64,000 nucleotides of DNA from Gammaproteobacteria bacterium UBA4421 (GCA_002389675.1 DGQF01000009.1:202845-266844); one strand, 5' to 3'; shown: positions 31,615-41,430, counted from the stretch's first letter. Numbers and translations are program-made. The notes: generated by a model from the sequence alone, not told the origin.

Positions 31615-33858
31615 ATGGCTCAAACGCAGGACCACACCTACATCGGCACTCGGCCTATTCGCCCGGACGGCCTAGAGAAAGTCACCGGAAAAGCCAACTT
31701 TGGCGCCGATACCACGCAACCGGGCATGCTGCACGGCGCTGTCCTTCGCAGCCCACATGCACATGCGCAAATCAACGCCATCGACCCTGCCGACGCCTTA
31801 GCTCTCGACGGCGTTTACGCGGTCGTCACCGCGGCAGATTTCCCGGCTCGGACAGATATCAGCGTCGGCAGAAAACGTTTCTTCGAAAATATTCTGGCGA
31901 GTAAAAAAACACTCTACAACGGCCACCCTATAGCGGCTGTTGCCGCACAGACCAAAGCCTTAGCAGAACAAGCCGCGCAGCTCATCCGCGTCGATTACAC
32001 GGTCTTGGAACACGTTTTAGATATGCGCGAGGCCATGCAGCCCGAAGCGCCTTTACTGCATGAGGATATGTTCACTCAGGGCCTGCCAACCCCTCCTGAA
32101 AAACCATCCAACATTTCACAATTCACCACCCTGACCAAAGGGGATGTTGCCGCAGGTTTTGCACAGGCTGATGTCATCATTGAACGAACCTTCACTACCC
32201 CAATGGTACATCAAGGGTATCTTGAGCCACATGCCTGCGTCGCCGATAAACAGGCCGACGGGAACTGTCATTTGTGGTGCTCAAGCCAGGGGCATTTTGG
32301 CATCCGCGATATGGCGGCATTGGCACTGGGGATGGACACCGGCCAAATTTGTGTTCAACCAGCCGAAATTGGCGGCGGCTTTGGCGGCAAGACAGTCGTC
32401 TATCTGGAGCCGCTTGCCATCAAATTATCCGAAAAGACCGGACGACCCGTGAAGATGGTCATGACGCGCGATGAAGTATTCCGCGCAACCGGGCCCGCGC
32501 CTGGCACGATCAACACGGTTAAAATCGGCTGCACGCGAGACGGCAAAATCACTGCTATGGCTGCAGATTTACTGTTCGAATCAGGAGCCTTTCCCGGCAG
32601 CCCACTGGGCGCAGGGGCTATGTGTATCTTTGCGCCCTACGATGTCGCCAACATCCACATCGAGGGTAATGAGGTGGTTGTGAACAAACCTCGCGTTGCC
32701 GCGTACCGCGCGCCCGGCGCACCTCAAGCGATGTTTGCAGGTGAGTCAGTTCTGGATGAGTTAGCCCAGGCGCTGGGCCTGGACCCCATTGATTTGCGGC
32801 TTTTAAATGCCGCAAAAGAAGGGTCACGTGCCACCTATGGCCCAAAATTTAAAAAAATCGGGTTTATTGAATGCCTGCAAGCGGCCAAGTCTCACCCGCA
32901 CTACAGCCAGCCGCTAGGTGCGAATCAAGGCCGCGGTGTCGCCGCTGGGTTTTGGTTCAATGCAGGTAACAATTCCAGCGCCGAAGTTCATGTTGCGGAA
33001 TCTGGCATGATTCAAATTGTTGAAGGCAGCCCGGACATCGGCGGCAGCCGCGCTGCGATGGCAATCATGGCGGCAGAAAAACTGCAGATTCCCTACGAGC
33101 GCATCAAAGTTCGCATTGGTGATACTCAAAGCACCGGTTTTTGTAACACCACCGGCGGCAGCCGAACCACATTCGCGACCGGCATGGCGGTGATTAATGC
33201 CTGCGACGACATCATCAATCAACTCAAGGGGCGAGCGGCTCTGACCTGGGGTATTGAAGCTGATCAGGTCGACTGGCACAACGGATCGGCTCATCCAAAA
33301 CCGGGCATCAACGTCGACGCACCGCCACTGACGCTTGCTAAACTGGCGCGCGCGTTTCCAAAAACTGGCGGGCCGATTTCAGCGCGCGCCTCACTCAACG
33401 CGCAGGGCCCCGGCCCTTCGTTTGCGGTTAATCTCTGTGACGTTGAAATAGACCCGGACACCGGCAAAACACACGTCGTGCGCTATACGGCCATTCAAGA
33501 CGCGGGGCGCGCCATTCATCCCGATTATGTCGAAGGCCAGATGCAGGGGGGTGCCGCCCAAGGGATCGGCTGGGCGCTCAATGAGGCCTATGTTTATAAC
33601 CACCAGGGCGCACAAGATAATCCGGGCTTCTTAGACTACCGAATACCTGTTGCGTCCGATCTGCCGATGATCGACACAAAAATTGTAGAGGTGCACAGTG
33701 ACACCCACCCCTACGGCGTGCGCGGCGTTGGCGAAACCCCTATCGTCGCACCACTGGCGGCTGTCGCCAGCGCAGTAAGTCACGCGATTGGCAAACGCAT
33801 GCCTGACCTGCCGTTAACACCCGAACGTGTACTGGATGCACTCGAGCAAACCCGCTGA
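31615..33858 (+). CDS. xanthine-dehydrogenase-family molybdopterin-binding subunit, cytoplasmic
   Basis: A 747-residue large subunit of a molybdenum hydroxylase. It begins with the family start GTRPIRPDGLEKVTGKANFG, and has IGGGFGGK around residue 260, YRAPGAPQAMFAGES near 365, and the terminal VRGVGETPIVAPLAAVA with the glutamate that acts as general base. No Tat or Sec signal is present, so it is cytoplasmic. The [2Fe-2S] and FAD subunits normally encoded beside it are absent from the neighbourhood, so partners must come from elsewhere. The ATG at 31615 is preferred to 31519, since it begins at the family N-terminus and follows AGAGAG. The next genes (DUF35, thiolase, ACAD) form a single operon with it, suggesting CoA-ester oxidation. 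Confidence 0.87.
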   Translation: MAQTQDHTYIGTRPIRPDGLEKVTGKANFGADTTQPGMLHGAVLRSPHAHAQINAIDPADALALDGVYAVVTAADFPARTDISVGRKRFFENILASKKTLYNGHPIAAVAAQTKALAEQAAQLIRVDYTVLEHVLDMREAMQPEAPLLHEDMFTQGLPTPPEKPSNISQFTTLTKGDVAAGFAQADVIIERTFTTPMVHQGYLEPHACVADKQADGNCHLWCSSQGHFGIRDMAALALGMDTGQICVQPAEIGGGFGGKTVVYLEPLAIKLSEKTGRPVKMVMTRDEVFRATGPAPGTINTVKIGCTRDGKITAMAADLLFESGAFPGSPLGAGAMCIFAPYDVANIHIEGNEVVVNKPRVAAYRAPGAPQAMFAGESVLDELAQALGLDPIDLRLLNAAKEGSRATYGPKFKKIGFIECLQAAKSHPHYSQPLGANQGRGVAAGFWFNAGNNSSAEVHVAESGMIQIVEGSPDIGGSRAAMAIMAAEKLQIPYERIKVRIGDTQSTGFCNTTGGSRTTFATGMAVINACDDIINQLKGRAALTWGIEADQVDWHNGSAHPKPGINVDAPPLTLAKLARAFPKTGGPISARASLNAQGPGPSFAVNLCDVEIDPDTGKTHVVRYTAIQDAGRAIHPDYVEGQMQGGAAQGIGWALNEAYVYNHQGAQDNPGFLDYRIPVASDLPMIDTKIVEVHSDTHPYGVRGVGETPIVAPLAAVASAVSHAIGKRMPDLPLTPERVLDALEQTR

Positions 33859-33894
33859 TGAATAATGGCCTACATGACAAGGAGCTATAAGACC

Positions 33895-34311
33895 GTGAGT
33901 TATAAATTACCTATCCCTGCCAAGGGAACACATACCCAACCCTTTTGGGACGGCACCAAAGCAGGGCAGTTAATGTTACCGCGGTGCACCGACTGTAATC
34001 GCGTGCACTGGTACCCACGTTTTATTTGCCCGTTCTGCCACTCATCTGATCTTGAGTGGATTCAGGCCAGCGGCGAAGGCACCATACACACCTACGCAGT
34101 CCAACATATGGCATTCGGAGCTTGGGCAAAAGAAGCCCCTTACGTAACCGCCTATATCGACCTCAAAGAAGGCGACCGCATGCTGACGGTCCTGCGCGGT
34201 GTGGACCCATTGAGACCCCAAGACATCAAGATAGGCGCCGCGGTCACCGTTGAATTCGAACCCGCGGACGACGACACACATATTCCTTTTTGGCGCTTAG
34301 TAGGAGAATAA
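33895..34311 (+). CDS. Zn-ribbon OB-fold protein (DUF35), thiolase partner
   Basis: A 138-residue DUF35 protein. An N-terminal helix leads to a zinc ribbon with two CxxC pairs, CTDC at about 31-34 and CPFC at about 45-48, followed by an OB-fold. Proteins of this type form complexes with SCP2-like thiolases or with aldolases of steroid side-chain degradation, where they bind the acyl-CoA or complete the active site. The GTG at 33895 lies behind an AAGGAG ribosome site and begins at the conserved SYKLPIPAKG; an ATG at 33865 would add ten residues. The stop is one base before the ATG of the thiolase gene, so the two are translationally coupled. Confidence 0.88.
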   Translation: MSYKLPIPAKGTHTQPFWDGTKAGQLMLPRCTDCNRVHWYPRFICPFCHSSDLEWIQASGEGTIHTYAVQHMAFGAWAKEAPYVTAYIDLKEGDRMLTVLRGVDPLRPQDIKIGAAVTVEFEPADDDTHIPFWRLVGE

Positions 34312-34312
34312 C

Positions 34313-35524
34313 ATGCCCGGAAAACTATCTAGAGCCGCGGCTATCGTCGGCGCAGCAGAAGCCAATGAAATCGGTTTTCTCAAGCAACCCGTAACGTCAC
34401 TACAGTTGCACATAGAGGCGATCAAGAATCTCAGCGAACAAACTGGCGTACCGATCGCAAAAATCGAAGGTGTTTTTTCCACCGGTTGGTCATCAGAGCT
34501 GTGTGAACACCTGGGCATACGACCAAAATATATCGACACCACCGCAGTGGGCGGCTGCTCCTTCGAGATGCATGTCCATCATGCTATGGCAGCCATCCAC
34601 GCCGGCATCATCGACATCGCGGTGGTTTCTCATGGCGAGAACGGCCATTCCGCGCAGAAAATCGGCGGTCGCGGGATTGCCAACTATGGTCTGGGCGGCG
34701 GGGCAACTTCGCCCGGCTTTGAAATGACCGCGGCTTACGGCATCGGGGGCGCATCTTCCAACTACGCCCACGCCATGGTTCGGCATATGCACCGTTACGG
34801 TACCACCACAGAGGATTTTGCACATATTGCCAAAGTCACCAGAGACTGGGCCACGCTGAACCCCCGTGCTGCCATGTATTCCAAAGAAAAACACCCCTTT
34901 GGCGGACCCATTACGGTTGAACAAGTGGAGTCATCACGAATGATCACTTGGCCGATGACCATTTTACATTGCTGTATGGTGGCCGATCACGGCGGCGCGG
35001 TGATGCTTACCAGCCCCAAAATTGCCGCCGGACTAAACACAGCACCCGTATGGGTCGCCGGCGCAGGAGAGAGTATGGGGCATTCCAACATGCTGGAGAT
35101 GCCAGATTTCACCGCAACATCGGCTTGTCATTCTGCGGATGCCGCCTACACCATGGCCGGCATGGGACCAAGCGAGATGGAGCTTGCCTTGATTTATGAT
35201 TCTTTCACCATCACCGCAGCCATTACTGCTGAGATGTTGGGTTTGGCACCAAGAGGGCAAGGCCACCTGCTCTGGAAAGAAGGGCATGCAGCGCCAGGTG
35301 GGCGTCTACCCATCAACACTAACGGAGGTGGCCTATCATTTAACCACAGCGGCATGTACGGTATGCCCCTGCTCATTGAGGCCTATCGCCAATTATCTGG
35401 CACAGCAGAAGACGGTGTCCATGGCGACAAAGGCAAACAGACCAACGCCCGGACCTGCGTGGTCAACGGCACCGGCGGGGCGCTGTCCACAACCGGCACA
35501 CTGGTTTTAGTCTCCGATGAATGA
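34313..35524 (+). CDS. SCP2-type thiolase family protein
   Basis: A 403-residue thiolase-fold protein of the lipid-transfer/SCP2 branch. It has the N-terminal AAIVGAAEANEIGF, the CSFEMHVHHAMAAI segment around residue 80 that carries the acyl-accepting cysteine (AVGGCSFEM), and the C-terminal NGTGGALSTTGTLVL. It could cleave a beta-ketoacyl-CoA or run a retro-aldol reaction on a side-chain CoA ester. The immediate upstream DUF35 gene supports the complex-forming type. It sits 69 bases before the acyl-CoA dehydrogenase. Which substrate it serves, steroid side chain or branched fatty acid, is not settled. Confidence 0.87.
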   Translation: MPGKLSRAAAIVGAAEANEIGFLKQPVTSLQLHIEAIKNLSEQTGVPIAKIEGVFSTGWSSELCEHLGIRPKYIDTTAVGGCSFEMHVHHAMAAIHAGIIDIAVVSHGENGHSAQKIGGRGIANYGLGGGATSPGFEMTAAYGIGGASSNYAHAMVRHMHRYGTTTEDFAHIAKVTRDWATLNPRAAMYSKEKHPFGGPITVEQVESSRMITWPMTILHCCMVADHGGAVMLTSPKIAAGLNTAPVWVAGAGESMGHSNMLEMPDFTATSACHSADAAYTMAGMGPSEMELALIYDSFTITAAITAEMLGLAPRGQGHLLWKEGHAAPGGRLPINTNGGGLSFNHSGMYGMPLLIEAYRQLSGTAEDGVHGDKGKQTNARTCVVNGTGGALSTTGTLVLVSDE

Positions 35525-35593
35525 CACCGCGGACAATGACTGTTCGATCCGCGCAATCCATTTCAAATTTAGAACTTTACAAGGATCATAAAA

Positions 35594-36895
35594 ATGGCAG
35601 AAGTAGCCCTAGAAAACCCTGACCTATTTGAGTTGTCAATGTCCGAACAAGCACGTCCCTTGTTAGATGCCGTCAAACAACATATTCAAGAAAACGTCGC
35701 GCCAATTAGCGAAGAATTTTACGCGCTGGACAAGGAAAAACAGGAACGCTGGGCATGGCACCCTCGTCAAATGGAGCTCTTAGACGGTGCCAAAGCCAAA
35801 GCTAAGGCCTCTGGACTGTGGAACTTTTTCCTCCCCGATGCGGAAACAGGCGAGGGCTTGTCAAACTTGGACTATGCCTACATTGCCAACGAACTGGGGA
35901 AATATCCACTGGCATCAGAAACGCTAAATTGTTCAGCACCTGACACCGGCAATATGGAAGTGCTCGAACGCGTTGGCACTGCGGCACAAAAAAAACAATG
36001 GTTGGAACCATTACTGAATGGAGAAATACGCTCTGCATATGCCATGACCGAGCCCGCGGTTGCCTCCTCAGACGCTAAGAACGTGAGCACGCAAGCGGTG
36101 CTCGACGGCGACGAGTGGGTCATCAATGGAGAGAAATATTATATTTCCGGCGCCGGCGATCCACGCTGCAAGATCATGATCACCATGGTTAAAACCAGCC
36201 CTGACGCTGCGCCGCACAAACAGCAATCCCAGATTTTAGTGCCCATTGAAACCCCCGGCGTGAAGATTCTGGAAGGTATGGAATCGTTCGGCGAGGATGA
36301 CGCGCCACACGGACACATGCATATCGTTTTTGATAACGTGCGGGTACCCAAAGAAAACATGTTACTCGGCGAAGGCCGGGGATTTGAAATTTCTCAGGTA
36401 CGGCTCGGGCCAGGACGAATTCACCACTGCATGCGCTCGATCGGGGCGGGCGAAAAGGCTTTAGAATTAATGGTACGGCGCGGCCTGGGGCGCACTGCAT
36501 TCGGGCGCCCAATTTTACAGCTGGGCAAAAATATTGAGCTAGTCTCTCGCGCACGCATTGAAATCGATGCATGCCGACTCATGGTACTTCAGGCAGCAAA
36601 AGCGATGGATGTTCTGGGCAATAAAGAGGCCCGCATCTACGTCAGCGCCGTCAAAGCTATGGTGCCAGAAAAAATGTGTAAGATTATCGACGAGGCTATA
36701 CAGATCCACGGCGCCACCGGCGTCTCGCAATGGACTCCCCTCGCCCGAATGTATGCCCAACAACGCAATCTGCGGCTGGCAGACGGGCCAGATGAGGTTC
36801 ACCACATGGTCGTCGGGCGACATGAAAGGAGAAAATACGAAGGCGAGCGCTATACCGGTATCGACGATAAATTGGTTTTAAACCACCGCAAGTAA
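35594..36895 (+). CDS. acyl-CoA dehydrogenase, ACAD10/11-like
   Basis: A 433-residue acyl-CoA dehydrogenase of the ACAD10/11-like branch. It opens with an N-terminal helical region, has YAMTEPAVASSDAKN as the FAD motif, and ends with IHGATGVSQWTPLARMYAQ and LADGPDEVHHMVVGRHERRK. In this branch the active-site base lies in the GPDEVH motif, which is intact. The ATG at 35594 follows AAGGATC. It is the last gene of the run molybdenum hydroxylase, DUF35, thiolase, ACAD, and ends near a long hairpin at 36907-36956 that should stop transcription. The acyl chain is unknown. Confidence 0.9.
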   Translation: MAEVALENPDLFELSMSEQARPLLDAVKQHIQENVAPISEEFYALDKEKQERWAWHPRQMELLDGAKAKAKASGLWNFFLPDAETGEGLSNLDYAYIANELGKYPLASETLNCSAPDTGNMEVLERVGTAAQKKQWLEPLLNGEIRSAYAMTEPAVASSDAKNVSTQAVLDGDEWVINGEKYYISGAGDPRCKIMITMVKTSPDAAPHKQQSQILVPIETPGVKILEGMESFGEDDAPHGHMHIVFDNVRVPKENMLLGEGRGFEISQVRLGPGRIHHCMRSIGAGEKALELMVRRGLGRTAFGRPILQLGKNIELVSRARIEIDACRLMVLQAAKAMDVLGNKEARIYVSAVKAMVPEKMCKIIDEAIQIHGATGVSQWTPLARMYAQQRNLRLADGPDEVHHMVVGRHERRKYEGERYTGIDDKLVLNHRK

Positions 36896-36906
36896 TCCAA
36901 CTGCGA

Positions 36907-36956
36907 AAGGGCCTGGGCGCATTTATGCTCTAACGGCAAAGCATGCCAAGGCCCTT
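36907..36956. terminator. bidirectional hairpin terminator between convergent ACAD and CoA ligase genes
   Basis: AAGGGCCT (36907-36914) pairs with AGGCCCTT (36949-36956), and the inner bases add TGG/CCA and GCAT/ATGC pairs. It lies just after the ACAD stop, and on the plus strand is followed by ATTT. The CoA ligase gene comes from the other side, so it may act in both directions. Confidence 0.55.
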
Positions 36957-37018
36957 ATTTGGACAATCGCGGCGATTTAACGGCAAGCCGGGGGCTCGTC
37001 TGCTACACCTTTGATTAA

Positions 37019-38608
37019 TCAGTCAGCCTGTCGCAAATTTACATTAAACAGATATTTGGCCTGGTTATAGTCCATCTTGCCATTTTCCGCGCGAAAAGAG
37101 TCCTGCACACAAACGATCGTTTTAGGCCTTTTATAAGCGGCCAACTGCCCCCTTAAATGATCATACAAATCCGATTCAGACACTTCCGCTGGTGCACGTA
37201 ACTGCACGACAGCGTTCACCGCATGACCCCACCGCTCATCAGCCACACCAAACACAGCGCAATCAAGAACCCGCGCATGACTTTTCAATGCTTCTTCCAC
37301 TTCTTCCGGATAGACCTTTTCTCCACCTGTGTTAATGCAGTGGCTGCCTCGTCCCAAAAGGTTAATAGTCCCGTCAGACTCCAAAGTGCACCAGTCGCCG
37401 GGCATCGAATAACGCACCCCATTGATTATTGGGAAGGTTTCAGCAGTGCGCTTATCGTCTTTGTAATAGCCCAGAGGAATTGGGCCTGACGTCGCAAGCA
37501 GACCTGCCTGACCAGAGCCCGGCTGAACTTCCAGATGATCTTCCGTAAATACTTTCACGTCAGGCCCCAGCTTGAACCGCCCCGTTTGCCCGGATTCTCC
37601 GGCACGCATTTCCGAACCGGCCAATCGCGACCCTTCAGATGAGCCCAATGAATCCCTCGCGATCGCGTTATAAAAATACTTCAGTAATTGAGCTTTCGAT
37701 TTTGCGCTCCACATTGCACCGGCCGATGATAAGGTTGTCACTGAAGACAAATCATAGCGATCCGCAGACTCAACTAATGCTTCAATCATGGGGACGCTAA
37801 ATGCATCTCCCACCAACACAACCGTCGTCACCTTGTGCGCGCCAATCGCAGCCAAGCAGGCATGCGCGTCGAACCTGGACCCGGGCATTAACACCACACA
37901 ACCACCTGCACACAATGCAGACAATACCGTGGTGAACCCAGTTGAATGCATCATCGGGCAGACCGGCAGCGTCACTGGAAAACGCGCCGACCCAGCCACC
38001 GCACGCGCGTGCGCTGCCGCTGTTTCAGCTGCCGCCATACCGATGACAGCTATTCTGCTTTTATGCGGCCACATAACCGCTTTGGGATAACCCGTGGTCC
38101 CCCCCGTATACATAAAGTACAGGTCGTCACCGGACCGCGCCAGGGTCACCGGTGCGCCTTCACCTTGCAAACAGAGCCGCTCAAAGCTCAATGCTCGCAC
38201 TGAATCCTCCGCCGGGCCTACCGCTAAAAACGCTTTTACCTTCGGCAATCGCGGTGCCAACTGATCGATCTGGCCTGCAAATTCTTGATCAAAAACGACC
38301 AACTCAGCATCAGCGTTATCGATAACATAATGCAGTTCCTGATCAACATAGCGATAGTTCACATTGACATGCACCAGGCGCGCCTTAAAACAAGCGGCCA
38401 GCAACACGACGTAAGCTGGGCTATTGCGCAGATAAAAGGCGACTTTACTGTTAGGCATCAGGCCCAGCTCAATCAAGTTTCGCGCCAATCGATTTGCCTG
38501 AGTATCGAATTCTGCCCAGGTATAACGCTTATCCGCATAAATAATCGCCTGTCGCTCAGGCACTACCTGAGCGACAGACTCCAGCAGGTCACCAAAATTA
38601 AGCGTCAA
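37019..38608 (-). CDS. AMP-dependent acyl-CoA synthetase
   Basis: A 529-residue ligase of the adenylate-forming superfamily, which activates a carboxylic acid to acyl-AMP and then the CoA ester. The ATP-binding loop is YMYTGGTTGYPKAVMW, followed by the SAGAMWSAKSK region, the GDWCTLESDGTINLLGRGSHCINTGGEKVYPEEVEEAL block (read as GDWCTLESDGTINLLGRG and INTGGEKVYPEEVEEAL), and a late NGKMDYNQAK with the catalytic lysine. The start is a TTG at 38608 behind TAGGA. It is the last gene of a minus-strand run with the GST, VOC and FAD monooxygenase genes. It may activate steroid, terpenoid or fatty acids. Confidence 0.9.
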   Translation of the reverse strand: MTLNFGDLLESVAQVVPERQAIIYADKRYTWAEFDTQANRLARNLIELGLMPNSKVAFYLRNSPAYVVLLAACFKARLVHVNVNYRYVDQELHYVIDNADAELVVFDQEFAGQIDQLAPRLPKVKAFLAVGPAEDSVRALSFERLCLQGEGAPVTLARSGDDLYFMYTGGTTGYPKAVMWPHKSRIAVIGMAAAETAAAHARAVAGSARFPVTLPVCPMMHSTGFTTVLSALCAGGCVVLMPGSRFDAHACLAAIGAHKVTTVVLVGDAFSVPMIEALVESADRYDLSSVTTLSSAGAMWSAKSKAQLLKYFYNAIARDSLGSSEGSRLAGSEMRAGESGQTGRFKLGPDVKVFTEDHLEVQPGSGQAGLLATSGPIPLGYYKDDKRTAETFPIINGVRYSMPGDWCTLESDGTINLLGRGSHCINTGGEKVYPEEVEEALKSHARVLDCAVFGVADERWGHAVNAVVQLRAPAEVSESDLYDHLRGQLAAYKRPKTIVCVQDSFRAENGKMDYNQAKYLFNVNLRQAD

Positions 38609-38650
38609 AGAACATTCCTATTCGACTTGCCCGAGGATCAGTGGGCTCCG

Positions 38651-39259
38651 CTATGCGTTGATCGCTTTATCAAACGCAGGGCGCTGTGCAATGCGCGCAA
38701 CGTAACTTTTAAGATTAGCCATCTCCTGCGTCACACAACCCAAACGATTAGCCATAAAACAGGCATGCCCCAACATGATGTCTGCCGCAGAAAAATCCCC
38801 AATCAAATATTCTTTACCTTCTAACGCCTCTTCTACCGGCACCAGCGAGCGATTCAGCAATTTTTGTGCTTGCGCCAATGCTGTCTCGTCGCGACGCGCG
38901 GCGGGCAACAGAACAGTCTGCACCACTATTGTATTGACCGGCGGCATCACCATACCCTCGCAATAGTGCAACCACTGCAGATAAGCCGGAAACTCCGGTG
39001 CATCTGTCGACGGCTTCATACCTGCATTTTTATGCCGCTCAAGAACGTACTCAACAATGGCCCCGGATTCATAAATACTGACATCACCATCGTCCAGCAC
39101 GGGCACTCGCCCGAGCGGATGGCGACTACGGTGTTCATCAGATTTCAAATCTTTCGGATGAAAATCCATACGATTCAACTTGTAGGGCAGCTGTAACTCT
39201 TCCAGCAACCATAAAATTCGTCCCGCTCTAGAGTTAGGGGCAAAATGAAGTGTCAGCAT
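38651..39259 (-). CDS. glutathione S-transferase family protein
   Basis: A 202-residue GST-fold protein. The N-terminal thioredoxin-like domain begins LTLHFAPNSRAGRILWLLEE, with a serine where bacterial GSTs hold the catalytic residue. HPLGRVPVL supplies the cis-proline and SIYESGAIVEYVLE the glutathione gamma-glutamyl contacts. The helical domain ends YLIGDFSAADIMLGHAC. Its ATG overlaps the stop of the VOC gene in a TAATG, a sign of coupled translation. It may open epoxides or isomerise unsaturated products of the oxygenases next to it. The substrate is unknown. It differs clearly from the CPYA-type GST at 5337-6023. Confidence 0.9.
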   Translation of the reverse strand: MLTLHFAPNSRAGRILWLLEELQLPYKLNRMDFHPKDLKSDEHRSRHPLGRVPVLDDGDVSIYESGAIVEYVLERHKNAGMKPSTDAPEFPAYLQWLHYCEGMVMPPVNTIVVQTVLLPAARRDETALAQAQKLLNRSLVPVEEALEGKEYLIGDFSAADIMLGHACFMANRLGCVTQEMANLKSYVARIAQRPAFDKAINA

Positions 39260-39966
39260 TAGGGTTCCTCTTTTTTAGGCGGCCGCTTAACCGGCGGCGC
39301 GTTGGGCACCGAGTTGAGAATGAGTTCATCCGGCGCATTCATAATCGCTTCATACATTCCAGCTGGATAGTTCGTCATGTGGGGGCCTGTCGTTTGCCTC
39401 AAGTCAGGCTGACCAACCGCTCCACCCTGATCAGCATAGTCACTGGGATTTTTAAAACGCGCCAGTTCCTGCGGCGTGATTCCCGCCAGCTCGACCACCT
39501 CTGGATCAATCCAAACTTCATTATCTATCGGCTGCATGGAATAACTCAATTCCAAAGAAAGGCTCTCAGGACCTGCAAAATAGATGGAGCAACACATACC
39601 GTGCTCAACAGGACCCATGACCGGAACACCTTTTGCGCGCAGACGGTCTCTCATGGCCAATAGTACCTGATGATTGTCCACTTTCAGCGCCAAATGCTGC
39701 ATCGTGCCACCGGCGCTATTAGCGCCCGGATTGCCCGCGTGTGATGTTCCTAAAACACCCGCAATATCCTTAATCTGCGGATTGGAGACAAACGCAATTG
39801 AACTCTCATCATTTAATCGCAAAAAACCATGCCAGGTATTTTCAGCCCCATGCATCCAATATAGCGCCTGCAATTCCATACCCAGTTTATCGGTAAAAAA
39901 CTCGATTTGTTCTTTCATATTTGACGTGCACACGGCCAGATGATGCAAGCCTTGCACTTTATTCAC
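39259..39966 (-). CDS. VOC-family (glyoxalase/dioxygenase-like) protein
   Basis: A 235-residue vicinal-oxygen-chelate protein. The first beta-alpha-beta unit is GLHHLAVCTSNMKEQIEFF with the first metal histidine, the second has TMQHLALKVDNHQ, and SLELSYS carries the glutamate typical of the last metal ligand. A C-terminal tail of about 80 residues beyond the VOC fold is unusual. The ATG at 39966 is chosen since a TTG at 39987 only adds the ribosome-site region. It overlaps the GST gene by one base. The fold is used by glyoxalases, extradiol dioxygenases, epimerases and resistance proteins; next to oxygenases, an extradiol-type or isomerase role is plausible. Confidence 0.85.
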   Translation of the reverse strand: MNKVQGLHHLAVCTSNMKEQIEFFTDKLGMELQALYWMHGAENTWHGFLRLNDESSIAFVSNPQIKDIAGVLGTSHAGNPGANSAGGTMQHLALKVDNHQVLLAMRDRLRAKGVPVMGPVEHGMCCSIYFAGPESLSLELSYSMQPIDNEVWIDPEVVELAGITPQELARFKNPSDYADQGGAVGQPDLRQTTGPHMTNYPAGMYEAIMNAPDELILNSVPNAPPVKRPPKKEEP

Positions 39967-40059
39967 CATACGCGCTTTCTCCCTCAACAGACCCTATCTC
40001 GCCAAATTCGCGGGACCGCCGTTAGCATAACCCGTAATAAGCGCGTTTCAACACACGCA

Positions 40060-41241
40060 CTAAAATTTCGTCGCCGCACGCGCATCATAGGCAAACAACC
40101 TGCTTGCGGTACGTTCACCCGCTTTAGCCGCAACAAGGTTACGCATCCAAGCACCGACCCCCGACAGGTGGAAGACTCGGGCATGTCGTCTGGAGCCCCT
40201 TTGAACGTAGGCTGTCCTGGGGCGACGCAATTTCTCATAACGCTGCAACGCCTCAGCAACGCCTGCAGCGGATTTCACGCACGCCGTCAGCACCGCAGCA
40301 TCCTCAATGGCCATAGCGGCACCTTGCGCCATAAACGGCAACGTAGGATGACAGGCGTCACCCAACAATGTCACTCGCCCCTTCCCCCATTTGGACATGG
40401 GCGCACGATCATACAACGCCCATTTATAAAGCGATTGGTGATCGGCTTGGTCAATTAAATGCTGAACATCATCATGCCATCCCGCAAAATCCTTTTTCAG
40501 CTCAGCATAATCTCCTTTGCTGCTCCAGGACTCGACCTGCCAATTAGACTTCTCAACAACACATACACAGTTAACCAGCTCTCCGCGCCGCACATAATAA
40601 TGCACAAAATGTTTACCCGGCCCCCACCACACAGAGGCCATGGGTCGGATCCTGTTTTTTGGCAACCGCGCCGCGGGGACCAACGTGCGCCAAGCAACCT
40701 GACCGGTAAAATGCGGCGGTTGCGCACCCCATAACAAATCGCGAATGGTTGAGTGAATGCCATCCGCACCCACCAGCAAATCGCCGCGCTGCACACCCTG
40801 AGAGAATTTAATTTCAACACCGCGGCCGTGCTGCTCAAAATTGTCCACCGATACACCCGCATGGCGCACGATATTCGGCGACAATTTCACAGCCTGCAAA
40901 AGCAAATGATGAAGGTCACCCCGATGGATGTGGTAGTAGGGAGCGCCATAGCGTTCCGCCACCTGAGCGCCCAAAGCAGTTTGCGCAATCAGTCGACCGC
41001 TGCGAAAGTGTCTAAACTGGCCCCCTTGCGGCAAAAACGCACAGCCCTCCAGAGCTGAAGCCAAACCCAAGCTATGCAGCACCCGCGCGCCATTAGGTGA
41101 TAATTGCACACCAGCGCCCGCGTCACTGTCCATCACGGCGCGTTCAAAAATAGATACTTGATGTCCCTGCTGTGCTAGACACAAAGACAGCGTCATGCCG
41201 CCGATGCCACCGCCAACAATCATGACGTTAAGAGGTCTCAT
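40060..41241 (-). CDS. FAD-dependent monooxygenase, salicylate-hydroxylase-like
   Basis: A 393-residue group A flavoprotein monooxygenase. The FAD site is VGGGIGGMTLSL (10-15 for the GGGIGG part), the DG-type motif appears as LLVGADGIHSTIRDL, and the GD motif is VTLLGDACHPTLPFMAQGA. It resembles salicylate hydroxylase and 6-hydroxynicotinate monooxygenase, which hydroxylate activated aromatic rings with NAD(P)H. The ATG at 41241 follows AAAGGAG. It heads the run FAD monooxygenase, VOC, GST, CoA ligase, with 93 bases to the VOC gene. The substrate may be a phenol or an aromatic acid; none can be named. Confidence 0.9.
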   Translation of the reverse strand: MRPLNVMIVGGGIGGMTLSLCLAQQGHQVSIFERAVMDSDAGAGVQLSPNGARVLHSLGLASALEGCAFLPQGGQFRHFRSGRLIAQTALGAQVAERYGAPYYHIHRGDLHHLLLQAVKLSPNIVRHAGVSVDNFEQHGRGVEIKFSQGVQRGDLLVGADGIHSTIRDLLWGAQPPHFTGQVAWRTLVPAARLPKNRIRPMASVWWGPGKHFVHYYVRRGELVNCVCVVEKSNWQVESWSSKGDYAELKKDFAGWHDDVQHLIDQADHQSLYKWALYDRAPMSKWGKGRVTLLGDACHPTLPFMAQGAAMAIEDAAVLTACVKSAAGVAEALQRYEKLRRPRTAYVQRGSRRHARVFHLSGVGAWMRNLVAAKAGERTASRLFAYDARAATKF

Positions 41242-41430
41242 TGTTCGACTCCTTTCGCGTTACTTGATAAGGACATTTTCACCACAGGCCAAAGGTTCGC
41301 TCGGAGCCGCGCTACACTGCAGAGGCACGATAGCGCCTCACTGCTATCATAACCATTACAAGCAAGCGCAGCAGGACGTTATAGGCTAGACTTTGCGCCC
41401 CGCCCGACACATCGCTGTTAACGATAAGCT

